The notes: generated by a model not told the origin, from the letters alone. Counted from the stretch's first letter, positions 33,296-43,444 are shown. The stretch: DNA of 64,000 bases from an uncultured Coriobacteriaceae bacterium (GCA_902791035.1 CADAUA010000010.1:1-64000); one strand, 5' to 3'. A program made the numbers and translations.

Positions 33296-34906
33296 CTAGG
33301 CGCCGGTGGACGTGGTACTCTTGGTGGATGTGCTGCTACTGGAGGTGGTGCCGGACGCGCCCGTCGAAGAGGTGCCCGCCGAGTCCTCCCCATCCTTCGT
33401 TGCCTTCTCGTCATCCTCGGGCAGGGGCGTGCCCTTGATGGAGATCGTGGCCACGCCGCCGGTCTTGGAGTCGAAGCTGACCTTCTCACCGTTGTTCGTC
33501 ACGCTCACCACGTCGGGCTTGGCCGCCTGTATGGTGATCGAGTCCGTGACGGTGTAGGTCTGGTTCCAGGGGCCGGTGATGTTGTCTGCCACCTTGGACT
33601 CACCGTCGCAGAGGATCTCGAGCCAGGTCACGTCGCCCGAGGCCACCGTAACGGCGACCTTGGTCTCCTTGGGAGTCTCCTCGGCCGTGGTCGCCGTGTC
33701 GGTCTCCTCGCTCGTGGCCGTGGGCTTCGCGTCGTCCTGCGTGGCATCGGTCGCCTTGGTGGAGTCCTCGGCCTTGCTCGGCTGGTCGGACGAGCTCTCC
33801 TCCCCGGCCCCCGTGACCGCCACGGTCCGCTGGGCCTGGGAGCCCTCCTCCGGGGTTGCCGAGCGCACGCAGGAGCTCACCGAGGTCGTCAGGATCACGG
33901 TGAGGACGACCACCAGCGCGAGCACGATCACGAGGATGGCCCGGCGACTGTCGGCAAAGAAGTCCTCGAAGGCACCGGCCACGCCGCCGCGCCTGCGACG
34001 ACGGGCGTTCTTGTTCCGCCCGTCCTGCACGGGACGGCGGCGGACGTTGGGCCGGTCCGTGGAGGCGATGTTCCTCGAGGACCTGCGGCCGCTCACCGTG
34101 GAGGCGCGCTCGTAGGGGTGGGCCACGTCGTCGTAGCGCATGTCGTCCTTGTACTCGCTGGGACGCACGCCCCTCGTGGTCACCTCGCCGCTACGCAGCC
34201 GCTGTGTGCGGTTGAGGTTGGAGCGGCCCTCGCCGTCCGGGATGCTCTGCGCCGTGCTCAGCAGGCGGTAGCTGGGGTCGTTGTCGCGCCGACGGCGGCG
34301 CTGGACCGAGCCAGACCGCGACGTCCGCGCGTCGTCGCGGGCCACCTGGGCGCGCCCAGTGTTGTAGGGGTGTCCGCTCACGTAGGCCGAGTGCGAGGTG
34401 GCCGGGTAGGACGAGCTGGCCTCGCGCCGCTGGCCGGCCAGGGGGACGTTGGCCCCCGTGCCGCGCGCACGGGCCGAGGACGTGGTGGCAAAGGCCCCCA
34501 TGTCGCCCGCAGGACCTCCCGAGGACGGCAGGAGGGTGTGGTACTCCACGTAGGCCTTGGGGCGTGACCCCGCCTCGTTGACTACGTCGTAGCCGCTGAT
34601 GCCGCGCCCGGACTGGGTGTCGCGCGTGCGGCGGCGCAGCTCATGGGAGCTCGTGCCATGGATGTGCTCGTAGAGCTCCTCCTGGTACACGTCCACGACC
34701 TCGCGGGGATTGAGCCCCAGGTAGCGGGCGTAGGAGGCCAGCATGCCCGAGGCGTAGCCCGATTGCGGCATGTTGTCCCAGTCGCCCTCCTCGAAGGCCA
34801 CCAGGACCTGCTCCTTGAGCTTGAGGACGCCGGATGCCTGCTGGATGGTCAGGCCGAGCTCGTGGCGCCGCTGCACCAGGATGTCGCTGAACCTCGGACG
34901 AGCCAC
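33296..34906 (-). CDS. RodZ-like membrane protein with N-terminal HTH
   Basis: The 536-residue protein starts with an HTH_25 domain (FSDILVQRRHELGLTIQQAS, then SYARYLGLNPREVVDVYQEE). A long Ser/Arg-rich disordered region (about 85-310) follows, then one membrane helix (AILVIVLALVVVLTVILTTS, ~317-337). Outside are a Thr/Glu-rich stretch and a small beta domain near ATVTVASGDVTWLEIL-type sequence. This is the RodZ/YmfM layout, linking the actin-like cytoskeleton to wall synthesis, although the cytoplasmic linker is unusually long. The GTG at 34906 starts directly after the ftsK stop. Confidence 0.8.
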   Translation of the reverse strand: MARPRFSDILVQRRHELGLTIQQASGVLKLKEQVLVAFEEGDWDNMPQSGYASGMLASYARYLGLNPREVVDVYQEELYEHIHGTSSHELRRRTRDTQSGRGISGYDVVNEAGSRPKAYVEYHTLLPSSGGPAGDMGAFATTSSARARGTGANVPLAGQRREASSSYPATSHSAYVSGHPYNTGRAQVARDDARTSRSGSVQRRRRRDNDPSYRLLSTAQSIPDGEGRSNLNRTQRLRSGEVTTRGVRPSEYKDDMRYDDVAHPYERASTVSGRRSSRNIASTDRPNVRRRPVQDGRNKNARRRRRGGVAGAFEDFFADSRRAILVIVLALVVVLTVILTTSVSSCVRSATPEEGSQAQRTVAVTGAGEESSSDQPSKAEDSTKATDATQDDAKPTATSEETDTATTAEETPKETKVAVTVASGDVTWLEILCDGESKVADNITGPWNQTYTVTDSITIQAAKPDVVSVTNNGEKVSFDSKTGGVATISIKGTPLPEDDEKATKDGEDSAGTSSTGASGTTSSSSTSTKSTTSTGA

Positions 34907-37612
34907 CTACTCCACCCCCTGGTATGCGGCCTCCGCGGCCTTGAGCTCATCGAGACCGTCACGGTCGAGGAGGACCTCGCGCGGCTTGGAGCCGTTCTGG
35001 GGACCCACCACGCCCTTGGACTCGAGCATGTCCATTATCCTACCGGCCCTAGCGTACCCCACGGCCAGCGCGCGCTGCAGGCCGGACGTGGAACCCAACT
35101 GAGAGTCCACGACCACCTGCGCCGCCTCCCAGAGGAGAGGGTCGTCGTCCGAGGGGGCGCCCGTGGAGGCACCACCCGGCTGAACCGGCGTGGCCGCGGT
35201 AAGGATGTCCGTGTGGTAGTCGGCGCTCACCTGCTCGCGGATGAACTTCACGGTGCTGGCGATCTCCTCGTCGGAGACCCAGCAGCCCTGGGCACGGCGG
35301 GGCTTCTTGCCACGGACCTTCACCAGCATGTCGCCCTTGCCCATGAGCTGCTCGGCGCCCTTCTGGTCCAGGATGATGCGGGAGTTGAGCGAGTTGTCCA
35401 CGGAGAGGGCCACGCGGTTGTCGATGTTCGCACGTATGAGGCCCGTCACGACGTCTGCCGAGGGGCGCTGCGTGGCCACGATCAGGTGGATGCCGGCGGC
35501 ACGGCCCAGCTGTGCTATGCGCACGATGGAGCCCTCCACGTCCTTGCCGGCCACCATCATGAGGTCGGCCAGCTCGTCGATCACGATCACGAAGTAGGGC
35601 ATGTGCTTGGGAGGGTTCTCGAGCTCCTCCCACTCGCCCCGGTCGCACTTGCGGTTGTATGTCTTGATGTCGCGGACCTTGTAGTGCTCGAAGACCTTGA
35701 GGCGGCGCTCCATCTCCGTCACGGCCCACTGCAGGGCGGAGGCCGCCTGGCGGGGCTCCGTGACCACGGGGACGTAGAGGTGGGGCAGGCCCGCGTAGCC
35801 CGTGAACTCCACGCGCTTGGGGTCCACCATGATCAGGCGCACCTGCTCGGGCGTGGCCCGCATGAGCATGCTCATGACGAGGGAGTTGAGAAGGACGGAC
35901 TTGCCCGAGCCCGTGGTACCGGCCACCAGGAGGTGCGGCAGGCCCGAGAGGTCTATCACGATGGGGCGACCCTCGGAGTCGCGCCCGAATGCGCACTCCA
36001 GGGGACCTCCCTTGGCATAGGGCAGGACGTCCGCCAGGTTGACGGGCTGGGGCTTCTCGTTGGGGATCTCTATGCCCACGAGGCTGGTGCCCGGGATTGG
36101 CGCGAAGATGCGGACTGAGCGCGCCGCGAGCGAGAGGGCGATGTCGTCCTCCAGGTTCGTGATCTTGTTCACGCGCTCGCCCTCGCCCATGGCGATGCGG
36201 AAGGTCGTGACGGCGGGGCCCGCCACCCAGCCCACCACGCGGGACTTGAGGCCGAACTCCTCGAGCGTCCCCTGGAGCTTGGCCGCGGTGGACTCCAGCT
36301 CCTCGTTCGTGGCGCCGGTGGCGGCGTTGGGGTCCGAGGTCTTGAGTAGCGAGAAGGGCGGGAGCTTGTAGGTCCCGTCGCCGTCGCCGGGACGGGTGAG
36401 GTCCTTGGGGGCCTTGGGCCCGGCAGCTCCCCCGCTCAGGAAGGTGGGCACGGAGCCCTGGGGGGCATCTGCCGTGGCCTCGGCGGCGGCAGCCGTGGCG
36501 TCGGCCGCCTGGGAGGCCGCGCTGGCCTTCTTGCCTGCGTCGGCATCCAGGACGGAGGCCACCAGGGTCTTCCCAGACTCCTCGGGATCGCGCTCGGCCT
36601 TGGAGCCGCGGCGGCGCGTGGGCTTGGTGGTGCGGCGGGACCGGCGTCCCTTGGGCTTGTCTCCCCCGTCCCCGGCGTCCTCCACGGGCGCTGCCGACTC
36701 TTCCGCGAATGCGCCCTCCCCCAGGAGGGTCGTGGGCGCATCGTCGTCCGTGGCCCAGGGCAGGTCGGCCGCGTCCTCCGCGGCGCCGCCCTTGGGGCCG
36801 GTCGGCTGCACGTCCTCGCGCCGCAGGACGGAGGTCTTGCGCGCGCCGATGTAGCTCGTCTCCCCCTCGCCCGCCTCGTCGAAGAGGGAGGCCTGCGGGT
36901 TGCGCGCCATGGTGCGTGCCTCGGCGGCCACCGCCTTGGCGCTTTCGCGCTCGGCTGCCCGCTCCTCGCGGCGCTCCCTGCGCGCCTCGCTCGCCTCCCC
37001 CAGTCGCACCTGGGCCTTGGAGACGGCGTTGGAGATGGAGAAGCCGCAGACCACCACGCCCGCGGCGATGAGCCCCACGAGCACGACGTTGCCCACGATC
37101 ACGCCCACGAGCCGCACGAGCCCGAAGGCCACGATGCCGCCCACGTAGCCTCCCGCCAGCTCCAGGTTAGCCGGCTCGAGCACCACCGAGGGGTCAGCCT
37201 CGGCACCTGGGAGGTTGAGCGAGAGCATGGCCAGCACCGCCAGCACGATGAGGGTGAGGCCACCTGCCACCCTGCCCGACACTGGGCCGTCGCCATCCAT
37301 GAAGAAGGTCATGGCGAAGACGAAGAGCGCTATGGGGAAGAGGATGGCCCCGGCGCCGAAGCAGAGCATGAGACCCTGGCCAACGGCCGAGGTGAGGACC
37401 GCGCCCGAGGGTGCCACCACCGAGACGAACATGGCCACGGCCACGACCGCCAGGACCACGCCGGTGATGTCGTTCTGCAGGGGCGTCATCCCCTGGGGCT
37501 CCGCCTGCTTGGGCGCGCGACGGGGAGCGGCGCCGCTGGCGCCGCCCTTCTTTCCACCCTTTGCTGCCCTGTTTGCCTGTTGTGCTGCGTTTGTTCTGCG
37601 TTTAGAGGGCAA
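34907..37612 (-). CDS. ftsK: DNA translocase FtsK/SpoIIIE
   Basis: The 901-residue septal DNA pump has an N-terminal membrane domain (about four spans between 50 and 210), a variable charged linker (210-420), and the motor. The motor shows Walker A AGTTGSGKSVLLNSL near residue 560 and FVIVIDELADLMMVAG as Walker B. The C-terminal winged gamma domain (LGSTSGLQRALAVGYARAGR) recognises polar DNA sequences. The TTG at 37612 has GGAGG six bases upstream and follows the rnj stop by one base. It clears chromosome termini from the closing septum. Confidence 0.95.
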   Translation of the reverse strand: MPSKRRTNAAQQANRAAKGGKKGGASGAAPRRAPKQAEPQGMTPLQNDITGVVLAVVAVAMFVSVVAPSGAVLTSAVGQGLMLCFGAGAILFPIALFVFAMTFFMDGDGPVSGRVAGGLTLIVLAVLAMLSLNLPGAEADPSVVLEPANLELAGGYVGGIVAFGLVRLVGVIVGNVVLVGLIAAGVVVCGFSISNAVSKAQVRLGEASEARRERREERAAERESAKAVAAEARTMARNPQASLFDEAGEGETSYIGARKTSVLRREDVQPTGPKGGAAEDAADLPWATDDDAPTTLLGEGAFAEESAAPVEDAGDGGDKPKGRRSRRTTKPTRRRGSKAERDPEESGKTLVASVLDADAGKKASAASQAADATAAAAEATADAPQGSVPTFLSGGAAGPKAPKDLTRPGDGDGTYKLPPFSLLKTSDPNAATGATNEELESTAAKLQGTLEEFGLKSRVVGWVAGPAVTTFRIAMGEGERVNKITNLEDDIALSLAARSVRIFAPIPGTSLVGIEIPNEKPQPVNLADVLPYAKGGPLECAFGRDSEGRPIVIDLSGLPHLLVAGTTGSGKSVLLNSLVMSMLMRATPEQVRLIMVDPKRVEFTGYAGLPHLYVPVVTEPRQAASALQWAVTEMERRLKVFEHYKVRDIKTYNRKCDRGEWEELENPPKHMPYFVIVIDELADLMMVAGKDVEGSIVRIAQLGRAAGIHLIVATQRPSADVVTGLIRANIDNRVALSVDNSLNSRIILDQKGAEQLMGKGDMLVKVRGKKPRRAQGCWVSDEEIASTVKFIREQVSADYHTDILTAATPVQPGGASTGAPSDDDPLLWEAAQVVVDSQLGSTSGLQRALAVGYARAGRIMDMLESKGVVGPQNGSKPREVLLDRDGLDELKAAEAAYQGVE

Positions 37613-37613
37613 T

Positions 37614-39278
37614 CTACACCTCCATGACCACGGGTATCACCATGGGACGGGTGTGGGTCTTGTTCCACAGGAAGTTGGAGAGGGCGTTGCGGACGGCCTT
37701 GCGCAGGACGTCGATGTTTATGCCATCGGACTTGGCGACCTTCTCAACCTGGGCCTGCACCAGCGAGCGCGCGTCCTCCATGAGGGCCTCGTCGGAGGCG
37801 AAGGACACGCCGCGGCTCGAGAGCTCCAGGGCCTCGACCGTCTTGTGCCGGCCGGAGATGGCTACCACGCAGGTCACGATGCCGTCGTCGGCAAGCTTCT
37901 GGCGGTCGCGCAGGACCACCGGGTCCGCGTCCGTCACGGAGAGGCCATCCACGTAGACCACGCCGGCGTCCACGCCCGGGCCCTGGCGCACCTTGCCGTG
38001 CACCATCTCGAGCGAGTCGCCGTTGTCCATGATGAAGATGTGGCTCTCGGGGATGCCCATCTGCTTGGCCAGCTTGGCGTGGGCGCGCAGGTGCACGGCC
38101 TCGCCGTGGACCGGCATGAAGTAGTTGGGCTTGGTCATGGCCAGCATGAGCTTGAGCTCCTCCTGCGAGCCGTGGCCGGACACGTGCACCAGGGTCGAGG
38201 ACTTGTCGTAGATCTCGCAGCCGATCTTGGAGAGGGCGTTGATGATGCCCTGGACGCTCTTCTCGTTGCCGGGAACGGGCGTGGCCGAGATGATCACCGT
38301 GTCGTTTGCCGTGATGGAGAGCGACTTGTGCTCGCCGTTGGCCATGCGGGCAAGGGCGGAGAGGGGCTCCCCCTGGGACCCGGTGCAGAGGACCACGATC
38401 TTCTCGTCGGGGATGCGGTCCACGTCGTAGGCGTCCACGATGTTGTCGTCCGCGATCTTGAGGTACCCGAGCTCGCGGGCTACCTTGGTGTTCGTGACCA
38501 TGGAGCGGCCCGTGACCACGACCTTGCGGCCCACAGCCACCGATGCGTCGCAGACCTGCTGCAGGCGGTGGATATGGGACGAGAAGGACGCCACGAAGAC
38601 GCGGCCCGGAGCGTTCTTGATGATGTGGCGAAGCGCCGGCCCCACGGCGGCCTCCGAGGGCGTGAAGCCCGGCCGGGTGGCGTTGGTGGAGTCGGAGAGG
38701 AGAAGGTCGATCCCCTGGGCTGCGAACCTGGAGATGGCGCCGTAGTTGGGGCGGACGCCGTCGATGGGGGTCTGGTCGAGCTTGAAGTCGCCCGTGTGCA
38801 TGACGGTGCCGGCAGGCGTGGACATGAATACGCCCAGTGCCGCGGGGATGGAGTGCGTCATGGCGAAGAAGGTGATGTTGAAGGCCCCGAGCGTGATGGT
38901 GGAGCCGTCGCGCACCTCGCGGAACTTGGGGTTCTTGATGTTGTGCTCGGCCAGCTTGCCCTCGATGATGCCCAGGGTGAGCTTGCTGGAGTAGATGGGG
39001 ACTTTTCGGTTGAGGTCCTGTAGGAGGTACGGGAGGGCGCCCGTGTGGTCCTCGTGGCCGTGGGTCACGATGATGCCACGGAGCTTGTCCTCGTTCTCGA
39101 GCACGTAGGAGTAGTCGGGCAGGATGAGGTCGATGCCGGGCTGCTCGTCGTCCGGGAACATGAGGCCCGCGTCCACGAGCACCATGTCGTCCCCGTACTC
39201 GAAGGCCGTCATGTTCTTGCCGATGCCGTCAAGGCCTCCCAGGGGGATGACGCGCAGGGCTATTTCCTTCTTTGGCAT
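37614..39278 (-). CDS. rnj: Ribonuclease J
   Basis: The 554-residue metallo-beta-lactamase/beta-CASP nuclease degrades and matures RNA by 5'-exo and endo activity. The metal motif HGHEDH (73-78) follows IIVTH. The beta-CASP motifs include LLLSDSTNATRPGFTPSE, VASFSSHIHRLQQ, VLCTGSQGEP and the HVSGHGSQEELKLML segment with MPVHGE. The C-terminal domain is complete. The ATG at 39278 begins MPKKEIALRVIPLGG as expected, with AAAGGAA ten bases upstream. ftsK and rodZ follow in the same run. Confidence 0.95.
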   Translation of the reverse strand: MPKKEIALRVIPLGGLDGIGKNMTAFEYGDDMVLVDAGLMFPDDEQPGIDLILPDYSYVLENEDKLRGIIVTHGHEDHTGALPYLLQDLNRKVPIYSSKLTLGIIEGKLAEHNIKNPKFREVRDGSTITLGAFNITFFAMTHSIPAALGVFMSTPAGTVMHTGDFKLDQTPIDGVRPNYGAISRFAAQGIDLLLSDSTNATRPGFTPSEAAVGPALRHIIKNAPGRVFVASFSSHIHRLQQVCDASVAVGRKVVVTGRSMVTNTKVARELGYLKIADDNIVDAYDVDRIPDEKIVVLCTGSQGEPLSALARMANGEHKSLSITANDTVIISATPVPGNEKSVQGIINALSKIGCEIYDKSSTLVHVSGHGSQEELKLMLAMTKPNYFMPVHGEAVHLRAHAKLAKQMGIPESHIFIMDNGDSLEMVHGKVRQGPGVDAGVVYVDGLSVTDADPVVLRDRQKLADDGIVTCVVAISGRHKTVEALELSSRGVSFASDEALMEDARSLVQAQVEKVAKSDGINIDVLRKAVRNALSNFLWNKTHTRPMVIPVVMEV

Positions 39279-39478
39279 TGCTTGGGTGTTCCTTTCGCCG
39301 TATGGGCAGTTGGTATGAGAGCGGCTGGACCTCCGTGAGCGGTCGCCGCAAGCATGCGAGCGGTAGTTCGGTTGACCTATTGTACGCGGTCGAGGGTATG
39401 CGTGCAGGCTCCATGCCGAGGATTCATCACACCACCGCGAGCGGGGAGCCGACGTGCCAGAGGGCGACAGGAACGCGA

Positions 39479-39509
39479 GGCCCCGACCCGCACGCGGTGG
39501 ATCGGGGCC
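39479..39509 (-). terminator. Terminator of the transglutaminase-like gene
   Basis: GGCCCCGA (39479-39486) and TCGGGGCC (39502-39509) form a perfect 8-bp stem 24 bp beyond the stop at 39533. The remaining 170 bp up to the rnj start hold no visible gene and must contain the rnj promoter. Confidence 0.65.
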
Positions 39510-39532
39510 CAAGGCTGTCGTGCGCTTTGCGA

Positions 39533-40801
39533 CTACGCGTACGTCGCAATCTCCACATTGTTGTAGTCGTAATAAATGATATGTGCAGGGTCGGAGCCGG
39601 TACGCTTGTAGGTGTTCATGTACCAGTCCATCTGGGGCCACATGTCGTTGCGGGCCATCGAGCAGTCGACCACGCGCTTGGCGCCGTTGGCCAGCGTGAC
39701 CTCACACCAGCCATGGGGGATCTTCCCGCCGTAGCCAGGCACCCAGCCCACCCTCACGATAGCGTCATAACCCAGGGTCCGCAGGATCCAGGTGAGGAGG
39801 CAGGCGTAGCGGTAGCAGTTGCCACTACCGGCGGTGTACATATGGATCGCATAGTCCTGCGACCAGGTCTCCCACGTCTCCTGGGCAGGCCAGGTGTCCA
39901 TGTGCGCGTACGAGTAGTTCTGGCGCACGTAGTCGTAGGCCTTCTCCGCCGCGTCGGAGCCGATGCCAGTCTTCGTCAGGATGATCTTCTCCACGATCTG
40001 GTCCAGCTGCGTGTTGCCCGTGCCCGTGAGGGAGGACGCCGCGGCTCCGCTCGACTCGAACCTGTAGAGCTTGCTGTTGATGATGCGGAGCCTCTGCGAG
40101 CCGTCGCCCAGGCCGTCATTCAGGTAGTAGGTACCCCGCGGGGTCTCCGTGAGGCCGCTTGCAGGAGCGCCGGAGTCCCCCAGATAGGTCGGCTGGCCGG
40201 TTCCGGCCACCCAGTCACCCTGAGCCAGCACGCCAGACGCGTAGAGGTAGTAGCGCACGCCGCTTACCTCCTGCCAGCCCGTGAGCATCTGGCCGTTAGC
40301 GTCAAAGAGGTACCAGTGACCCTCCCAGTCGAACCAGCCGGTCTTGGCGGCACCGGCGTCGTCCAGGTACTGCCAGGTCAGACCGTCCTTGACCCAACCG
40401 ACCGTAGGCTCCGTCGACTCCACGTCCTCGTCGCCATCCTCGCCATCCGTTGCCACGGTCTCCCCCGCAGGCGTCTCCTTCGCGGTCGCGCTGACCTCGC
40501 CCTTGTCCTCGGGCTTATCCGCCGCTGCGCCCGCCTCGGTGGTCGCCTCGGCATTCGTGGGAGCCACTGCGTCCTTGCCGTCCTCCTCGGACGGGGTCTC
40601 CCCCTCGGCCGCCGCCTCCTCCGCGGGAGCCGCGACGTCCTTGTCGCCCTGCTCGGCCTCGGTCACGGCCTGGACGGCCGCTTCGGGCTGGCTGCTCACC
40701 GCATCCGCCGCCTCATCCGCCAGTGCCGCGACCGGCATCGCGCACAGCGCGAACGCCGTCACCACGGCCACCAGGCACGCCTTGCCCTTGTCGCTCATCA
40801 T
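39533..40801 (-). CDS. Secreted transglutaminase-like protein with wall-binding repeats
   Basis: The 422-residue exported protein has a signal peptide (cleavage near AALADE, ~29) and an acidic Ala/Glu-rich stalk (30-130). A few choline-binding-type repeats follow (GWVKDGLTWQYLDDAG, TGWFDWEGHWYLFDANGQ, YYLYASGVLAQGDWV). The transglutaminase-like domain has Cys329 in GSGNCYRYACLL, His363 in PHGWCEV and Asp379 in VVDCSM. Such domains act as cysteine proteases or amidases, and the target is unknown. Repeats are shared with the wall hydrolases at 47952-52331. GGAGGG precedes the first of two ATGs. Confidence 0.82.
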   Translation of the reverse strand: MMSDKGKACLVAVVTAFALCAMPVAALADEAADAVSSQPEAAVQAVTEAEQGDKDVAAPAEEAAAEGETPSEEDGKDAVAPTNAEATTEAGAAADKPEDKGEVSATAKETPAGETVATDGEDGDEDVESTEPTVGWVKDGLTWQYLDDAGAAKTGWFDWEGHWYLFDANGQMLTGWQEVSGVRYYLYASGVLAQGDWVAGTGQPTYLGDSGAPASGLTETPRGTYYLNDGLGDGSQRLRIINSKLYRFESSGAAASSLTGTGNTQLDQIVEKIILTKTGIGSDAAEKAYDYVRQNYSYAHMDTWPAQETWETWSQDYAIHMYTAGSGNCYRYACLLTWILRTLGYDAIVRVGWVPGYGGKIPHGWCEVTLANGAKRVVDCSMARNDMWPQMDWYMNTYKRTGSDPAHIIYYDYNNVEIATYA

Positions 40802-40828
40802 CTCTCGTGTCCCTCCGATGCTCGCCTG

Positions 40829-41809
40829 CTAGTTGCTGATGGGGATGTTGTCCTTGGTGCAGTCCTCCGTGCCCTGAGACGGAGCAGAAGAACCGTCCGA
40901 GCTCGACGAACCACCAGAGGTGCCCTTGCTCGAGGAACCACCACCGTAATAGCTGCTGGAACCACCGGACGTACCCTTGGAGCTCGAGGAGCTCGAGCTC
41001 GTGGACTGCGAGTTCTGCTTGGCCTTTGCCGCAGCCTCGGCCTGTGCCTTGGCAGCAGCAGCCGCCTCGTCGGCCTCCTGCTGCAGGGCCACGAGCTGGG
41101 CCTCGCGGTCCACGATGCCCTGGGCGGTCTCTGCGGGGAGCAGTGCCCTCTGGGCGTCCGTCAGCGCGTCATAGGCCGCATGGGCATCGGCCACCGCCTG
41201 CTTGGTGGCGTCGTCGAGCGTGAGCGCGTCCACCGCGGGAAGCGCAGCCACCTGGTCTGCCACGGCCTGGGCAGCCTGGGCGTCAGCAGCTGCCTGCGCC
41301 TCGGCCGCGGCGGCCTCCTCACGTGCCTGCTTGGCCGCAAGCGACGCCTCCTTGGTGTCCTTCTCATTGCCGTCGGCATCGGTGTATGCCAAGAAGCCCA
41401 CGCCGTCCTCGCTCTTTACGGTGAATGAGTCAGCTACTGTCACGTCAACATCCTCCACGACCACCTGCGAGCCATCGTCGCAGGTGAGAAGCAGGTCCAC
41501 GTTCGTGGCGTCGACTCCCGCCGGGAGCTCCACCTCCGCCGTGGCGTCTGCTGGCAGGCTCTGGTCCTCCGTCATGAACGACGCCGGGAAGTCGTCCTCG
41601 CTCGCACCGTCACGCGCGGACATGGCTGCCACCGCGTGGCCCAGCCCGTTTGTCAGCTTGAAGGACGTGCAGCCATCCTCCTTGGTGCCGATCATGGCGG
41701 CCTCCGCGCTGCCGCAGGCAGCCATGCCCACGGCCACAAAGAATGCCAACGCGACCGTGCCCACGACCGTGAGCAGCCTCGTCGCCAGCTTGTCCTTGCC
41801 TTCCCTCAT
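40829..41809 (-). CDS. Putative lipoprotein with Ala-rich coil and Ser/Gly tail
   Basis: The 326-residue protein has a lipoprotein signal (TVALAFFVAVGMAACGS, lipidated Cys near 32). An N-terminal globular part (35-150) follows, then an Ala/Glu/Gln coiled coil (150-270) with an embedded ALTDAQRALLPAETAQGI motif of FIVAR-like helical modules, and a Ser/Gly/Lys-rich tail with two copies of SSKGTSGGSS. I do not recognise the globular part. It lies between the transglutaminase-like gene and the DHHW gene, so an extracytoplasmic envelope role is likely but unspecified. Confidence 0.6.
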   Translation of the reverse strand: MREGKDKLATRLLTVVGTVALAFFVAVGMAACGSAEAAMIGTKEDGCTSFKLTNGLGHAVAAMSARDGASEDDFPASFMTEDQSLPADATAEVELPAGVDATNVDLLLTCDDGSQVVVEDVDVTVADSFTVKSEDGVGFLAYTDADGNEKDTKEASLAAKQAREEAAAAEAQAAADAQAAQAVADQVAALPAVDALTLDDATKQAVADAHAAYDALTDAQRALLPAETAQGIVDREAQLVALQQEADEAAAAAKAQAEAAAKAKQNSQSTSSSSSSSKGTSGGSSSYYGGGSSSKGTSGGSSSSDGSSAPSQGTEDCTKDNIPISN

Positions 41810-41871
41810 GTTCTCCGTCCCTTCTCGCGCCTGCGCGCGTTTGTCAACTCGTGTACTGGGCTAACCGACCG

Positions 41872-43431
41872 TTACTTGGAGGGCACATCCGCCAAGTCAA
41901 CCTCCTGCGAGAGCACCTCGCTCACGCCAGCTGAACCCCTTACGAGCACGTGGACTGTCACGGAACCCGCATTCTGCGGATACTGGTCGGTCAGGAGGTA
42001 GGCCAGATATCCTGTGTCCCCCTGGAAGGCCGGATCTGAATCCCCCGCCCCCTCGGCATCCGCCACCTGGCCCTCGCTCGACGAGACCGAGTAGCACTCG
42101 TAGGTCCTCCCCGTCCCCGCGGCCTCCACCGTCACGTACACCACGCCGTCAGCCGGCAGGTAGCGCGGGTCCACCGAGCCCTTCACCTCCAGGTAGGGAC
42201 CGTTGTACTGGGCCGTCAGCGTGGTCTGCGTGGTCAGGCCCGTCGAGCCGGCCACCACGGAGGCGTCCCGCTCGGGCGCCGGGATGTAGGCCGGTCGCGT
42301 AGCGAAGGAGGCCACGTGACGCTCGGCCCTCAGCACCACCACATCCTGGCCGTCCGCCATGCCGCCCAAGTTGTAAGGAATCAGGCGCGAGAAGTCCGCG
42401 TCCTGGTAGCTCGAGGCCATGAAGGGCACGAGGGCGTTGCCAAAGGAGTCGCGAAACATGAGGAGGCTGCCCGCGGCGTCCGACGCAGTGGAGACCGTCT
42501 GCACCGTGGTGTCCTCGGGCGAGCTTGCGTCGTTCGCGTAGGCGAACTGCCAGGCATCCGTGTAGCGCGATACCTCCTCCAGTCCCGCGCTCTGGGGCCA
42601 GAGCATCTGGGCCAGGTCGCCCACCGAACGCAGCGTGGTCGTGGGCGAGCTGGCATAGTCCTCGTGGGCGTGGCCCAGCGCGTCCAGGATGGCGTCGGCA
42701 GCGACCGCGGCCCCCTCGGGCGTCCAGTGGGTGTCCTGCACCCGGTAGAGAGTGCCCCCGTACGCACCCAACTCGTCGGCCAGGTCCACGTAGGCCACGC
42801 CCTCCCCGTCTAACAAGTCCTGCAGCCGCTCCAAGTTGGAGGGGCCGGACCCTGCCTGGATGTAGTAGGGCAGGTGCTCGGGATAGAGGGTAGTCTTGTC
42901 TGGCGCCACGGCTACCACAAGACGGCCGCCGCGCGAGGTGGCGTACTCGCTCATGAGGGCAAGGTTGTGCGCGGCGTTGGAGACGGCGCGGTCGCTCATG
43001 CGACTCGTGCGCTGGTAGTCCATCACGGAGCCCCGGTAGTAGAGCCAGCCGTCCGTGCCCACGATCACGTTCGTGGCAGACGACGTGCCCAGGAGGTCGC
43101 TCCGCAGGTGGGCGTTCGCATCCACCAGCTCGTTGCGGAAGGCGTAGTGGTCGGAGAACCACTCCCCCGCCTCGGAGAGAAAGGCGGCGTTGGGCGCCCC
43201 GCCCTCGGTCGTGAGGCTGGGCCAGGTCGCGAGCTCGCGCTTCTCGGCGGACGTGGTTGTGGGCCGCACCGCAAGCCCCACGAAGGGGACCAGAAGGGCT
43301 GCCATGACCACGGTCACGAAGACCATCAGCCATACGGACGAGGGATGGCCTGTGCTTCCCCGCCCCTCGCGCTCGGCGAAGTGATTTGCCCCGCTGCTCT
43401 TGCTCTCGGAGCTTCCGAAGTGCTCTGCCAT
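41872..43431 (-). CDS. DHHW-family SGNH-like protein (AlgJ/X-type partner of MBOAT)
   Basis: The 519-residue protein has a cytoplasmic tail, one membrane anchor (WLMVFVTVVMAALLVPFVGL, ~33-52) and an extracellular SGNH-like domain. Family landmarks are EKRELATWPSLT, EWFSDHYAFRNELVDANA, VIVGTDGWLYYRG, VAVAPDKTTLYPEHLP and the DTHWTPEGA motif (DHHW-type), with the FRDSFGNALVPF block later. Such proteins accept acyl groups from an MBOAT membrane enzyme and transfer them to surface glycans. The MBOAT gene ends 13 bp upstream, so they form one acylation module. GGAGGAGGG precedes the ATG at 43431. Confidence 0.85.
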   Translation of the reverse strand: MAEHFGSSESKSSGANHFAEREGRGSTGHPSSVWLMVFVTVVMAALLVPFVGLAVRPTTTSAEKRELATWPSLTTEGGAPNAAFLSEAGEWFSDHYAFRNELVDANAHLRSDLLGTSSATNVIVGTDGWLYYRGSVMDYQRTSRMSDRAVSNAAHNLALMSEYATSRGGRLVVAVAPDKTTLYPEHLPYYIQAGSGPSNLERLQDLLDGEGVAYVDLADELGAYGGTLYRVQDTHWTPEGAAVAADAILDALGHAHEDYASSPTTTLRSVGDLAQMLWPQSAGLEEVSRYTDAWQFAYANDASSPEDTTVQTVSTASDAAGSLLMFRDSFGNALVPFMASSYQDADFSRLIPYNLGGMADGQDVVVLRAERHVASFATRPAYIPAPERDASVVAGSTGLTTQTTLTAQYNGPYLEVKGSVDPRYLPADGVVYVTVEAAGTGRTYECYSVSSSEGQVADAEGAGDSDPAFQGDTGYLAYLLTDQYPQNAGSVTVHVLVRGSAGVSEVLSQEVDLADVPSK

Positions 43432-43444
43432 GCTGCCCTCCTCC